From Flavobacterium sp. (GTDB taxonomy: Bacteria; Bacteroidota; Bacteroidia; Flavobacteriales; Flavobacteriaceae): a DNA stretch of 6,478 nt. Below the pieces are notes generated by a model. It saw only the letters and a program-made list of their open reading frames with translations, searched no databases and was not told where the DNA came from. A program made the translations under genes and the position numbers. Where the stretch lies: the NCBI GenBank assembly GCA_005792865.1, contig SXQR01000227.1, forward strand, positions 1 to 6,478. Direction: 5' to 3'. Positions 1 through 6,279 of the stretch are shown piece by piece (positions within the stretch are counted from its first letter, which is position 1; every line of letters starts with the position of its first letter).

Positions 1-185
1 GCCAGCTCATGGAAACCGAACAGCTTTATTTTGACCAGAAGAACGAGTGGTTCTTTACCGAAAAACCTTTTAAATTCACCGACCCCAAAGGAATATCGCG
101 CGGACAGGGCATTGATTTCAGCAAAGATTTCAAGATCGTGAACTCACAGCGGATCAGCGGGGAAATTGACCAATCTGAATCATGA
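1..185 (+). CDS. lptC: LPS export periplasmic protein LptC, C-terminal part (5' truncated by window)
   Basis: Only the last 60 codons are present; the first complete codon is at base 3 and the TGA is at 183-185. LptC is the bitopic inner-membrane protein whose periplasmic beta-jellyroll passes lipopolysaccharide from the LptBFG transporter to LptA. The visible part carries ETEQLYFDQKNEWFFTEKPF, then a KFTD segment, then GIDFSKDFKIVN. This is the pattern I know from the C-terminal jellyroll strands of flavobacterial LptC, where a line about a 'linear' or truncated form becoming an acidic 'GxGIDFSKDF' strand is typical. The stop overlaps the next start (ATGA at 182-185), so the two genes are probably translationally coupled. 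The membrane anchor and N-terminal half lie outside the window and cannot be assessed. The family call rests on motif memory only, so it is good but not certain. Confidence 0.8.
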   Translation, partial: QLMETEQLYFDQKNEWFFTEKPFKFTDPKGISRGQGIDFSKDFKIVNSQRISGEIDQSES

Positions 186-382
186 ATTATTTAAAGTACA
201 CTTCTTTTGTCTATCTCCTGGCCGCGGCCTTCTTCCTTTATGATGCGTACGCACGCCACAGTGAGGGCAAATCTTTTTGGCTGAGCCTTTCACTGGCGGC
301 GCTCTCGGTATTCATGTTTTTCTTCCGCAGGCATTTTGCCAAAAAAATCGAGGAGCGCAAGCGCCAGGACGGCCCAAAATAG
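182..382 (+). CDS. Small two-helix membrane protein coupled to lptC, function unknown
   Basis: This 66-residue protein has two hydrophobic stretches, about residues 5-22 and 31-48. A short polar loop (DAYARHSEGKS) joins them, and a strongly basic tail follows (RRHFAKKIEERKRQDGPK, 49-66). By the positive-inside rule it should be a hairpin in the inner membrane with the tail in the cytoplasm. Its ATG overlaps the lptC TGA, and that overlap both sets the start and implies co-translation. It is likely a real gene: the overlap is tight, the composition is that of a membrane protein, and small proteins at this place are familiar in flavobacterial genomes. I do not recognise a named domain. A link to LPS transport or envelope assembly is inference from position alone. 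A 90-base gap with no clear terminator separates it from the foldase gene. Confidence 0.75.
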   Translation: MNYLKYTSFVYLLAAAFFLYDAYARHSEGKSFWLSLSLAALSVFMFFFRRHFAKKIEERKRQDGPK

Positions 383-433
383 CGCAACTTTCAAATTTAA
401 ATTACGCGGGTGCAATTATTTGGCAGATAATTG

Positions 434-441
434 TATTTTCG
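434..441 (+). promoter_or_regulatory. Weak candidate -7 element upstream of the parvulin foldase gene
   Basis: TATTTTCG differs at one position from the Bacteroidetes -7 consensus TAnnTTTG and ends 31 bases before the ATG at 473. A TTTG occurs at 419-422, but it is only 11 bases upstream, whereas about 19 is usual for the -33 element. A 7-base inverted repeat (CAATTAT at 413-419, ATAATTG at 427-433) abuts it. The gap 383-472 is the natural place for a promoter, but this site is a guess. Confidence 0.25.
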
Positions 442-472
442 CAGACTGAATTCAAAATTTACCTAAACAGAA

Positions 473-2569
473 ATGGCAGTTTTATCCAAAATCAGACAGC
501 GTTCGCTACTCCTTATCCTTGTCATCGGTTTTTGTTTGTTCGCGTTCATCATTGGCGATATCTTCCAAAGCGGGGGATTCAACCAGATGTCCCGTGAGGT
601 GGGCAGCATCAACGGCAAGGACATAGCCTATGAAGATTTCAACGTAAAAGTTGTCAACATGGGCAAGAACCAGCAGGGCATGTCGGCAACAATGGCCGCC
701 GATCGCGTTTGGGAACAGGAAATTGCGATTGCGCTTCTTTCGGACCAGTTCGAGAAGCTGGGCATCCGCGTTGGCGAGAACCACATCCTTGAGACGTTCA
801 AGGCCGATCCAAACATTGGCCAGAATCCCATGTTCAAGGACGCCGCAGGCAACTTCGACATCAACAAATTCAAGGAGTTTTTCAAAAGCAACCCCGAGCA
901 GGTCCAGTTCCTGAAGGACCGCGAGAAGGATGCGGCGCTCAATGCGAGCTACATGATCTACAATTCCATGGTCAAGGGTGGCATTTTTACCACCGACCTC
1001 GAGGGCAAGATCAAATACCAGATGGAAGCCGACAAGGTGTCCTTTGACTATGTGGCGGTCCCTTTCTCTTCGGTCAAGGACAGCGATGTCAAGGTAACCG
1101 ACGAGGAAATCGTTGAGTACATGCGCAAGAACGAAAAGCGTTACAAGGCAGATGAGACGCGCGAGATCGAGTACGTCATCGTGGAGGACAAGCCTTCTGC
1201 CGAAGATGAAGCCGAAGTGAAGAATGCCGTGAACGCACTCCTGGCGGGCCGCGTTGTTTACAACTCGGAGACCGGCAAGAACGATACGCTTCCCGGATTC
1301 CGCGAGGCCACCAACATCGCCGATTTCGTAAACGAGAATTCCGACGTACCGTACGATTCGACTTACGTTGCCAAAAAAGACCTTCCGGCAGAGCACGCCG
1401 AGAAAATATTTGAATTGCCGGCCGGTTCCATTTATGGGCCATACATGCGCGGCGATTATTACTGCATTTCAAAAATTATGGGCCGCAAGGCGGGGGCCAA
1501 TGCCAAGGCAAGCCACATCCTGATTTCCTGGGAAGGCACACAGGTTCCAAACAAGCGCGAGAAGCGCACCAAGGAAGAGGCCAAGGCCAAGGCCGAATCA
1601 TTGCTTGCACAGGCCAAGGCCAATCCGGGCAGTTTCATGATGCTGGCGCTGACAAGCTCGGACGATTCATCCGCCCAGCAGGGTGGTGACCTGGGGTATT
1701 TCCAGCCCGGCCAGATGGTTAAAAATTTCAATGATTACGTTTTCAACAACCCGGTTGGTTCGATCGGATTGGTTGAAACCGAATTTGGATATCATGTCAT
1801 CAACGTGACCGATAAGCAGGATGCCGTGCGCCTGGCGACCATCGCCCAGCGCATCGAGCCTTCGGAGGCGACTGCCGATCAGATGTACACCAAAGCCGTC
1901 AAATTTGAGATGGACGCACAGGAAAATGATTTTGCGGCGACCGCAAAGGCAGCGGGTCTCACCGTAAACCCTGTCGTGAAGGTCAAGGAGATGGACGAGA
2001 ACGTGGGCAGCATTGCCGGACAGCGCCAGATCGTGCGATGGGCCTATGAAAAAGGCACTAACGTGGGCGATGTGAAGCGCTTTGAGGTCTCGAATGTGGG
2101 GAACGTGATCGTGACACTCAAAAAGATCAACGAAGAAGGCCTGACAGCGGTGGACGAGGCACGTGTTTCAATCGAACCGATCCTCAAGAACCGCAAGAAA
2201 GCCGAATTGATCAAGGCCAAGATGAAAGGCGGGTCGCTTGATGCGATAGCCAAGGCCAATGGCGTATCGGTCATGCAGGCTGCAGACCTTACCGTTGAGA
2301 ACAGCGTGTTGCCGAACCTTGGTGCCGAACCGAAGGTAGTGGGCGCTGCGATCGCGATCGGTGCTAATAAAATGTCAGGTGCCATTGAAGGCAATTCGGG
2401 AGTTTACGTGGTGCAGACCAAAGCGGTCAGCAAGGCGCCGGCCCTTAAGGACCACGCGCCGTATGTGAACAAGATCAAGCAAATGAAGGCGGGAGATTCA
2501 GGCCGCGTGATTCCTGCGCTGAAAGCCAACGCCGAGATCGAGGACAACCGCTCGATGTTCAACTACTAG
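473..2569 (+). CDS. ppiD: Membrane-anchored SurA/PpiD-type peptidyl-prolyl isomerase (periplasmic foldase)
   Basis: This 698-residue protein has the PpiD layout. A short basic N-terminus (KIRQR) precedes one membrane anchor (about 11-30), followed by a SurA-like chaperone region (about 40-190). A single parvulin domain lies at about 344-448, and a long C-terminal region of about 250 residues follows. The parvulin hallmarks are visible: ASHILI (346-351), GGDLGYF (404-410) and FGYHVI (438-443). A charged Lys/Glu/Ala-rich helix (about 361-383) lies between the first two. E. coli PpiD, the namesake, has an inactive parvulin domain, but here the conserved His-containing strands remain, so isomerase activity is possible. 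The role is expected to be folding of exported and outer-membrane proteins at the periplasmic face of the inner membrane. The start gives an immediate anchor and has no Shine-Dalgarno, only an A-rich leader (AAACAGAA). The gene ends just before a strong terminator. The symbol is by architecture, not by proven orthology. Confidence 0.88.
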   Translation: MAVLSKIRQRSLLLILVIGFCLFAFIIGDIFQSGGFNQMSREVGSINGKDIAYEDFNVKVVNMGKNQQGMSATMAADRVWEQEIAIALLSDQFEKLGIRVGENHILETFKADPNIGQNPMFKDAAGNFDINKFKEFFKSNPEQVQFLKDREKDAALNASYMIYNSMVKGGIFTTDLEGKIKYQMEADKVSFDYVAVPFSSVKDSDVKVTDEEIVEYMRKNEKRYKADETREIEYVIVEDKPSAEDEAEVKNAVNALLAGRVVYNSETGKNDTLPGFREATNIADFVNENSDVPYDSTYVAKKDLPAEHAEKIFELPAGSIYGPYMRGDYYCISKIMGRKAGANAKASHILISWEGTQVPNKREKRTKEEAKAKAESLLAQAKANPGSFMMLALTSSDDSSAQQGGDLGYFQPGQMVKNFNDYVFNNPVGSIGLVETEFGYHVINVTDKQDAVRLATIAQRIEPSEATADQMYTKAVKFEMDAQENDFAATAKAAGLTVNPVVKVKEMDENVGSIAGQRQIVRWAYEKGTNVGDVKRFEVSNVGNVIVTLKKINEEGLTAVDEARVSIEPILKNRKKAELIKAKMKGGSLDAIAKANGVSVMQAADLTVENSVLPNLGAEPKVVGAAIAIGANKMSGAIEGNSGVYVVQTKAVSKAPALKDHAPYVNKIKQMKAGDSGRVIPALKANAEIEDNRSMFNY

Positions 2570-2583
2570 AAAATCATAATCTT

Positions 2584-2625
2584 AATAAAAAAGGAGGCAA
2601 GATCAATTTTGCCTCCTTTTTTATT
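2584..2625. terminator. Bidirectional intrinsic terminator between convergent genes
   Basis: A perfect 17-base-pair stem (2584-2600 with 2609-2625) has an eight-base loop, GATCAATT. The core is GGAGGCAA/TTGCCTCC, flanked by an A-run on the left and a T-run on the right, so it works as a stem followed by U-run in both directions. It lies 15 bases past the foldase stop and 33 bases past the minus-strand kinase stop, and so serves both convergent units. Confidence 0.92.
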
Positions 2626-2657
2626 TCCAGCTCATTCGAATGGTGATGCAGGCCGGA

Positions 2658-3563
2658 TCACAAAACCATTTCAGTATAGGGAATCACGGTCAGGAAGCCC
2701 TTTTGTGCAAAATATTCGGTAGGATTTTCCCGCGACATCGCGAGGATGAAATCGCCGCCCCAGCCGCCCAGGCTCTTGGTCACGCCGTCAAAATCGGGAA
2801 AAAACGCTTCGCCCACGGTCTGCATTTCCAAAATGGAGGACAGCAGCGATTCATGGCTCTGCAAGGCACGTGCGAAAACGCCGGGATTATCCGTTGTCAG
2901 GATGGTGCTGGTCAATTGATCGGCTTGGGCGATCGCCTCTTGCAACCCCTGCGGGCTGTTGTTGTGGTAGGCAGCGATGGCCGCCTTGCTGCTTTGCTTG
3001 CGGTTCAGATAAACAAAATACAAATGTTGCGCGAACGGCGGGTTAAAAGCAACCGGCGTCACGTGGGGACGGCCGTCTTTCAGTTTGTATAGTACGGGCG
3101 AGGGATGCTGTGCACAGGCGATATCATAGCCGCTGCCGCCAAAACTGTTGTGTAGTAGGACAAATGCATCAACCGATTGCCATGCAGCGATGTTGTTGAT
3201 CAGGGTCGAGGAGGTGCCAAGCCCCCAGAATCTCGGGAATGTGAGCGAGGTGGAGATTTTATAGCCGTTTGAATCGAGCATTGCGGGATTGAGCCTGTAC
3301 GCCTCGTGCAGGATGTTGATGAGCGTGCCGCGGATGGAATGTTCGGGTTTTGGGGAAAGAACCTCGTCAAACCGAATCACATCCTCAAACCATAAAGTCC
3401 CGTCGTGGTCGTGGCTTTTCCACTGGAATGCGCGGCCTGAGCCTTGTGCAACCACCATGTCCTGGCCAAACTTCGTGGGCACTGCCAACGCAGATGCGCC
3501 GTCCAGCACAAGGTATTCGCCCGTAATCAAGAGTTTGCCGTTGCTGTAGAATCGTTGTTCCAT
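2658..3563 (-). CDS. GYDIA-family GHMP kinase (mevalonate-kinase-like)
   Basis: This 301-residue protein is a small-molecule kinase of the galactokinase/homoserine/mevalonate/phosphomevalonate (GHMP) fold. It opens with the substrate-side motif NGKLLITGEYLVLDGASAL (8-26). The ATP-binding loop is present as PRFWGLGTSST (110-120), corresponding to the family's PxxxGLGSSxx. GGSGYDIACA (142-151) is the signature that names the GYDIA family, and its D147 aligns with the catalytic aspartate of mevalonate kinases. The third GHMP motif is KSLGGWGGDFILA (263-275). All key elements are intact, so it should be active. Its place directly downstream of HMG-CoA reductase suggests phosphorylation of mevalonate or phosphomevalonate in isoprenoid synthesis, but the substrate is inferred from position only. 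The chosen ATG places the usual 'FYSNGKLLITGEY' opening at the extreme N-terminus; no Shine-Dalgarno precedes it. It converges on the foldase gene at a shared terminator. Confidence 0.9.
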   Translation of the reverse strand: MEQRFYSNGKLLITGEYLVLDGASALAVPTKFGQDMVVAQGSGRAFQWKSHDHDGTLWFEDVIRFDEVLSPKPEHSIRGTLINILHEAYRLNPAMLDSNGYKISTSLTFPRFWGLGTSSTLINNIAAWQSVDAFVLLHNSFGGSGYDIACAQHPSPVLYKLKDGRPHVTPVAFNPPFAQHLYFVYLNRKQSSKAAIAAYHNNSPQGLQEAIAQADQLTSTILTTDNPGVFARALQSHESLLSSILEMQTVGEAFFPDFDGVTKSLGGWGGDFILAMSRENPTEYFAQKGFLTVIPYTEMVL

Positions 3564-3617
3564 GATGATTTTTACCGGATGGCCCTAGCCCTGATCGCAG
3601 CGGCATCCTTTGGGCTA

Positions 3618-3652
3618 AAAACCTCAAAGGTTTTTAAAACCTTTGAGGTTTT
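3618..3652. repeat. Perfect 35-base palindrome, REP/MITE-like or hairpin element
   Basis: Arms of 17 bases (3618-3634 and 3636-3652) are exact reverse complements around a single central T at 3635. The core is ACCTCAAAGGT/ACCTTTGAGGT with A/T-rich ends. Outside the arms, CTTTGG (3608-3613) can pair with CCAAAG (3653-3658) across a four-base bulge on the left (3614-3617), so the element may be longer. It fills much of the 121-base gap between the reductase stop and the kinase start. On the minus strand the second arm runs into TTTTT, so the transcript could also form a weak terminator or an mRNA-stabilising hairpin. A dispersed palindromic repeat family is the other reading. Confidence 0.85.
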
Positions 3653-3653
3653 C

Positions 3654-3661
3654 CAAAGATA
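3654..3661 (-). promoter_or_regulatory. Candidate -7 element for the GHMP kinase
   Basis: On the minus strand this reads TATCTTTG, an exact match to TAnnTTTG and identical to the element in front of HMG-CoA reductase. No TTTG is seen at the usual -33 distance. A transcript from here would start inside the palindrome, about 85 bases before the kinase ATG. It is only a consensus match and could be part of the extended hairpin instead. Confidence 0.25.
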
Positions 3662-3684
3662 CAGCGGAGAGCAGGAATCGGCTC

Positions 3685-4992
3685 CTAACGCCGCAGGCTT
3701 TCTATATAATCCACCACCGCCGCATGCGAAACGGGCCTCGAGGTAAAATGCTCGCGGATTGCGTGGCGCTCGTCCTTGGTGGCGTCGAACTGGTTGATGA
3801 TATTGTTGAGGTGCATCTTCATGTGGCCCTCCTGGATTCCGGTAGTGGTAAGCGATCGCAACGCGGCAAAATTCTGGGCGAGCCCGGCAACCGCGACGAT
3901 CTGCATCAATTGCTGCGCCGATGGCTTCTCCAGCATCTCGTGCGCGAGTTTGACCAACGGGTGGAGCGAGGTCAGCCCACCAACGGTGCCCAATGCCAGC
4001 GGCAGGTCTATCCAAAACCGAAAGATGCCGTCGCGAACCTCTGCATGCGAGAGGCTGCCATAAACGCCATTGCGTGAAGCGTAGGCGTGTGCCGCGGCCT
4101 CAACCGCCCTGAAGTCGTTGCCGGTAGCGATCACCACGGCGTCCACTCCGTTCATGATGCCCTTGTTGTGGGTGACGGCGCGATAGGGTTCAGATTCGGC
4201 AATTTGGACCGCGCGGACAAAGCGGCGTGCAAAATCCTCGGGGTCATGGATGTGTTTTTCGGCGAGTTCGGCCACGGGACAGGAAACCTCGGCACGCACG
4301 ATGCAGTTGGTAACGTAGTTGGAGAGTATGCTCATGACAACTTCCAGTTCGCCGTCAAGTTCCGAACAATCGGCAGCCTCACGGCCTACCGTTTTGGCGA
4401 TCTGCTCAAGTACCGTATTAATAAAATTCGCACCCATCGAGTCCCGGGTTTCAAACGTCGCGTGGATCTGGTAATAATGCTCGAGCGCGTCCGTGCGGTC
4501 CCGCAGCTCGATGGATGTAATGCCGCCGCCGCGTGCCCGCATGTTTTTTGTGATTGGCTCGGTATCGGCAAGCAGGGTGGGCCTGATCCTGTCAAAGAAC
4601 TTTTCGATGGATGCCGCAGATCCGTAATAATTGAGGTGGACCTGGCCGATTTTTTCGGTTCCGACGACCTCTGCCCTGAAGCCGCCGCGCGTGGCCCAGA
4701 ACTTTGCCGATTTGGCCGCGGCCGCCACGACCGAACTTTCCTCGACCGCCATCGGGATCGTGTAATAATTGCCGTTGATCAGGAAATTGGGCGCGACGCC
4801 AAGCGGGAGGTAAAAGTTGGTGATGGTGTTCTCGATGAATTCGTCGTGGAGCTGCTGAAGTTTGGGATTTGAATTCCAGTAGCTGCGGATCAATGCCGAC
4901 GCCTGTTGTGGATCCTTGAAGTACGTGCGCGAAATCCAGTCAATTTTTTCGTCCTTGGTGAGCTTTGAAAAGCCCGAAACCGAATGGCTCAT
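3685..4992 (-). CDS. mvaA: Class II hydroxymethylglutaryl-CoA reductase
   Basis: This 435-residue soluble enzyme interconverts HMG-CoA and mevalonate with NAD(P)H. Its length matches the class II (Pseudomonas mevalonii MvaA) type, and it lacks the membrane domain of class I. Active-site segments are complete. MAVEESSVVAAAA (81-93) carries the catalytic Glu, THNKGIMNG (274-282) the catalytic Lys K277, and ATGND (289-293) the catalytic Asp D293. EGHMKMH (388-394) carries the His H390, and the spacing agrees with Glu83, Lys267, Asp283 and His381 of the P. mevalonii enzyme. DSMGANFINTV (184-194) and GTVGGLTSLHP (335-345) are further class II signatures. Annotation tools usually call this type 'degradative', but beside a GHMP kinase in a flavobacterium it most likely works in mevalonate synthesis for isoprenoids. 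It is the first gene of the minus-strand unit, has a good -7 element just upstream, and is divergent from the radical SAM gene. Confidence 0.95.
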   Translation of the reverse strand: MSHSVSGFSKLTKDEKIDWISRTYFKDPQQASALIRSYWNSNPKLQQLHDEFIENTITNFYLPLGVAPNFLINGNYYTIPMAVEESSVVAAAAKSAKFWATRGGFRAEVVGTEKIGQVHLNYYGSAASIEKFFDRIRPTLLADTEPITKNMRARGGGITSIELRDRTDALEHYYQIHATFETRDSMGANFINTVLEQIAKTVGREAADCSELDGELEVVMSILSNYVTNCIVRAEVSCPVAELAEKHIHDPEDFARRFVRAVQIAESEPYRAVTHNKGIMNGVDAVVIATGNDFRAVEAAAHAYASRNGVYGSLSHAEVRDGIFRFWIDLPLALGTVGGLTSLHPLVKLAHEMLEKPSAQQLMQIVAVAGLAQNFAALRSLTTTGIQEGHMKMHLNNIINQFDATKDERHAIREHFTSRPVSHAAVVDYIESLRR

Positions 4993-5005
4993 CGAATTTT
5001 TTTGG

Positions 5006-5013
5006 CAAAGATA
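5006..5013 (-). promoter_or_regulatory. Likely -7 promoter element of HMG-CoA reductase
   Basis: Minus-strand TATCTTTG matches the Bacteroidetes consensus TAnnTTTG exactly and ends 13 bases before the ATG at 4992, giving a very short leader. This spacing is common in Flavobacterium. No TTTG sits at the ideal -33 position; the bases there read TAAC within GTTAATTAAC, so the upstream element is weak. Confidence 0.5.
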
Positions 5014-5078
5014 AGTTTTTATCCACAGGCGCGTTAATTAACACGGCGGAGCCATTTTCGCTGTGTATTTTAGTGCCG

Positions 5079-6158
5079 ATGAATGATGAGAGAGCGTATT
5101 TGAAGGGACGCGGCGCCCAAGTAAACGTACCCAACCGTTTCCTGTTGGAACGCACCGAAATGACCGACGACTTCCTCAATTATTGCGAGGCCGAAGGCGA
5201 AGCGCCCGACTCAAACCGGACGCAATTCCTCGAGGTTTTTCCCAAATCCATCGTCAACAAGGTGGACAGCCCGGACCTGCGGCTGGAATATTCCATGAAC
5301 CCTTACCAAGGCTGCGAGCATGGCTGCATCTACTGTTTTGCACGCAATTCCCACGAGTACTGGGGATACAGCGCGGGACTTGATTTTGAGCGCAAGATCA
5401 TGGTCAAGAAAAATGCGGCCGTGCTGCTTGAGGAAAAGCTTTTGAGCAGGAATTGGGAGGCGGCACAGATCGTCATGAGCGGCAATACCGATTGCTACCA
5501 ACCGGCCGAGCGGCAATTCGGGATCACGCGGGAATGCCTGAAGGTCTTCCTAAAATATAAGCATCCCGTTTCCATCATTACGAAGAATGCACTCATCGTC
5601 CGCGACATCGATATCTTGTCGGAACTGGCACAGGACAACCTTGTCGCGGTGAGCATCTCCATTACCTCGCTTTCAGAGCGCACACGATTGCTGTTGGAAC
5701 CGCGCACCGCAACCATCGCCAAGCGGTATGATACGGTGCGGAAACTTTCGGAGGCGGGCATACCCGTAAATGTCATGCTCGCCCCCATCATCCCCGGGAT
5801 CAACAGCCATGAAGTATTGCCGATGGCCAAGGCGGCTGCCGATGCAGGGGCGAGGTCAATCGGTTATACGGTGGTGCGGCTCAACGGGGCGATTGGGGAA
5901 ATTTTTTCGGACTGGATCCGCAGGGCCATGCCGGACCGCGCCGAAAAGGTCCTCAACCAAATCAAGGCCTGCCATGGCGGAACACTCAACGACAGCCGAT
6001 TTGGCGAGAGGATGCGGGGCGACGGGGAATTTTCGGAAATGATCAAAAACCAGGTTGCACTGGCCAGGCGCAAATTCTTCGCCAACCGTGATTTTCCGCC
6101 GCTCAACCGGTCGCTTTTTGCCCAGTACAGATCGGGGCAGTTCGATCTCTTCTCCTAG
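5079..6158 (+). CDS. PA0069-family radical SAM protein
   Basis: This 359-residue protein belongs to the radical SAM group related to spore photoproduct lyase (COG1533-like, named after Pseudomonas PA0069). The [4Fe-4S] cluster motif is CEHGCIYC (Cys79, Cys83, Cys86), followed by FARNSHEYWGY, a family hallmark. Other typical segments are KGRGAQVNVPNRF (9-21), SGNTDCYQP (134-142), SISITSL (192-198), LEPRT (207-211) and PIIPGIN (236-242). The fold is expected to be a TIM barrel that cleaves S-adenosylmethionine to a 5'-deoxyadenosyl radical. The substrate is unknown, and a DNA-repair role is only suggested by similarity to spore photoproduct lyase. The same frame is open back to an ATG at 4965, but that extension would run into the reductase gene and its promoter and is not family-like. 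The ATG at 5079 gives MNDERAYLKGRG, the usual start region. It is monocistronic as far as can be seen. Confidence 0.9.
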   Translation: MNDERAYLKGRGAQVNVPNRFLLERTEMTDDFLNYCEAEGEAPDSNRTQFLEVFPKSIVNKVDSPDLRLEYSMNPYQGCEHGCIYCFARNSHEYWGYSAGLDFERKIMVKKNAAVLLEEKLLSRNWEAAQIVMSGNTDCYQPAERQFGITRECLKVFLKYKHPVSIITKNALIVRDIDILSELAQDNLVAVSISITSLSERTRLLLEPRTATIAKRYDTVRKLSEAGIPVNVMLAPIIPGINSHEVLPMAKAAADAGARSIGYTVVRLNGAIGEIFSDWIRRAMPDRAEKVLNQIKACHGGTLNDSRFGERMRGDGEFSEMIKNQVALARRKFFANRDFPPLNRSLFAQYRSGQFDLFS

Positions 6159-6187
6159 CGTAACAAACCGCGCGAAACGTGCACTAA

Positions 6188-6273
6188 TGCGGGATAACCC
6201 AAAAACTATTTAACAGCGAAAAGAGTGGTATTTGCATTTTTTTCACTAAAATTGACAGTTTTTATATCCCGCA
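6188..6273. repeat. Nine-base inverted repeat flanking the AT-rich leader of the peptidase gene
   Basis: TGCGGGATA at 6188-6196 is exactly complementary to TATCCCGCA at 6265-6273, with 68 AT-rich bases between. It lies in the 121-base gap between the radical SAM stop and the peptidase start, the right arm ending seven bases before the ATG. It could be a long-range leader hairpin or a paired protein site; chance cannot be excluded at this length. No convincing terminator for the radical SAM gene is seen in this gap. Confidence 0.3.
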
Positions 6274-6279
6274 CAAAAA

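Noticed and set aside
277..597. Plus-strand open frame of 106 codons bridging the small membrane gene and the foldase start
   Set aside because: It overlaps two better-supported genes in another frame and crosses the likely promoter gap; it has no motif.
506..1396. Long minus-strand open frame (296 codons) inside the foldase gene
   Set aside because: It lies wholly antisense to a well-supported gene, has a composition expected from the complement of its codons, and shows no recognisable motif.
1572..1622. Short repeats of GGCCAA/GCCAAG within the foldase gene
   Set aside because: They encode an Ala/Lys-rich helix (KAKAE, AQAKA) with preferred codons; simple protein composition explains them, not a tandem-repeat element.
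2640..3092. Plus-strand open frame opposite the GHMP kinase
   Set aside because: It is a shadow of the kinase, whose three GHMP motifs on the minus strand decide the coding strand.
4087..4872. Plus-strand open frame of 261 codons opposite HMG-CoA reductase
   Set aside because: It is antisense to a gene with all catalytic motifs intact; its protein has no family resemblance and no leader signal.
4965..5078. Upstream in-frame extension of the radical SAM gene to an ATG at 4965
   Set aside because: It would overlap the first 28 bases of the reductase gene, cover the divergent promoter, and add a low-quality peptide before the family-typical MNDERAYLKGRG start.
6252..6268. TTGACA-like -35 with TATATC as a sigma70-type promoter before the peptidase
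   Set aside because: The spacing is only about six bases and this phylum does not use the TTGACA/TATAAT consensus. TAAAATTG at 6247-6254 is one mismatch from TAnnTTTG but has no matching upstream box.
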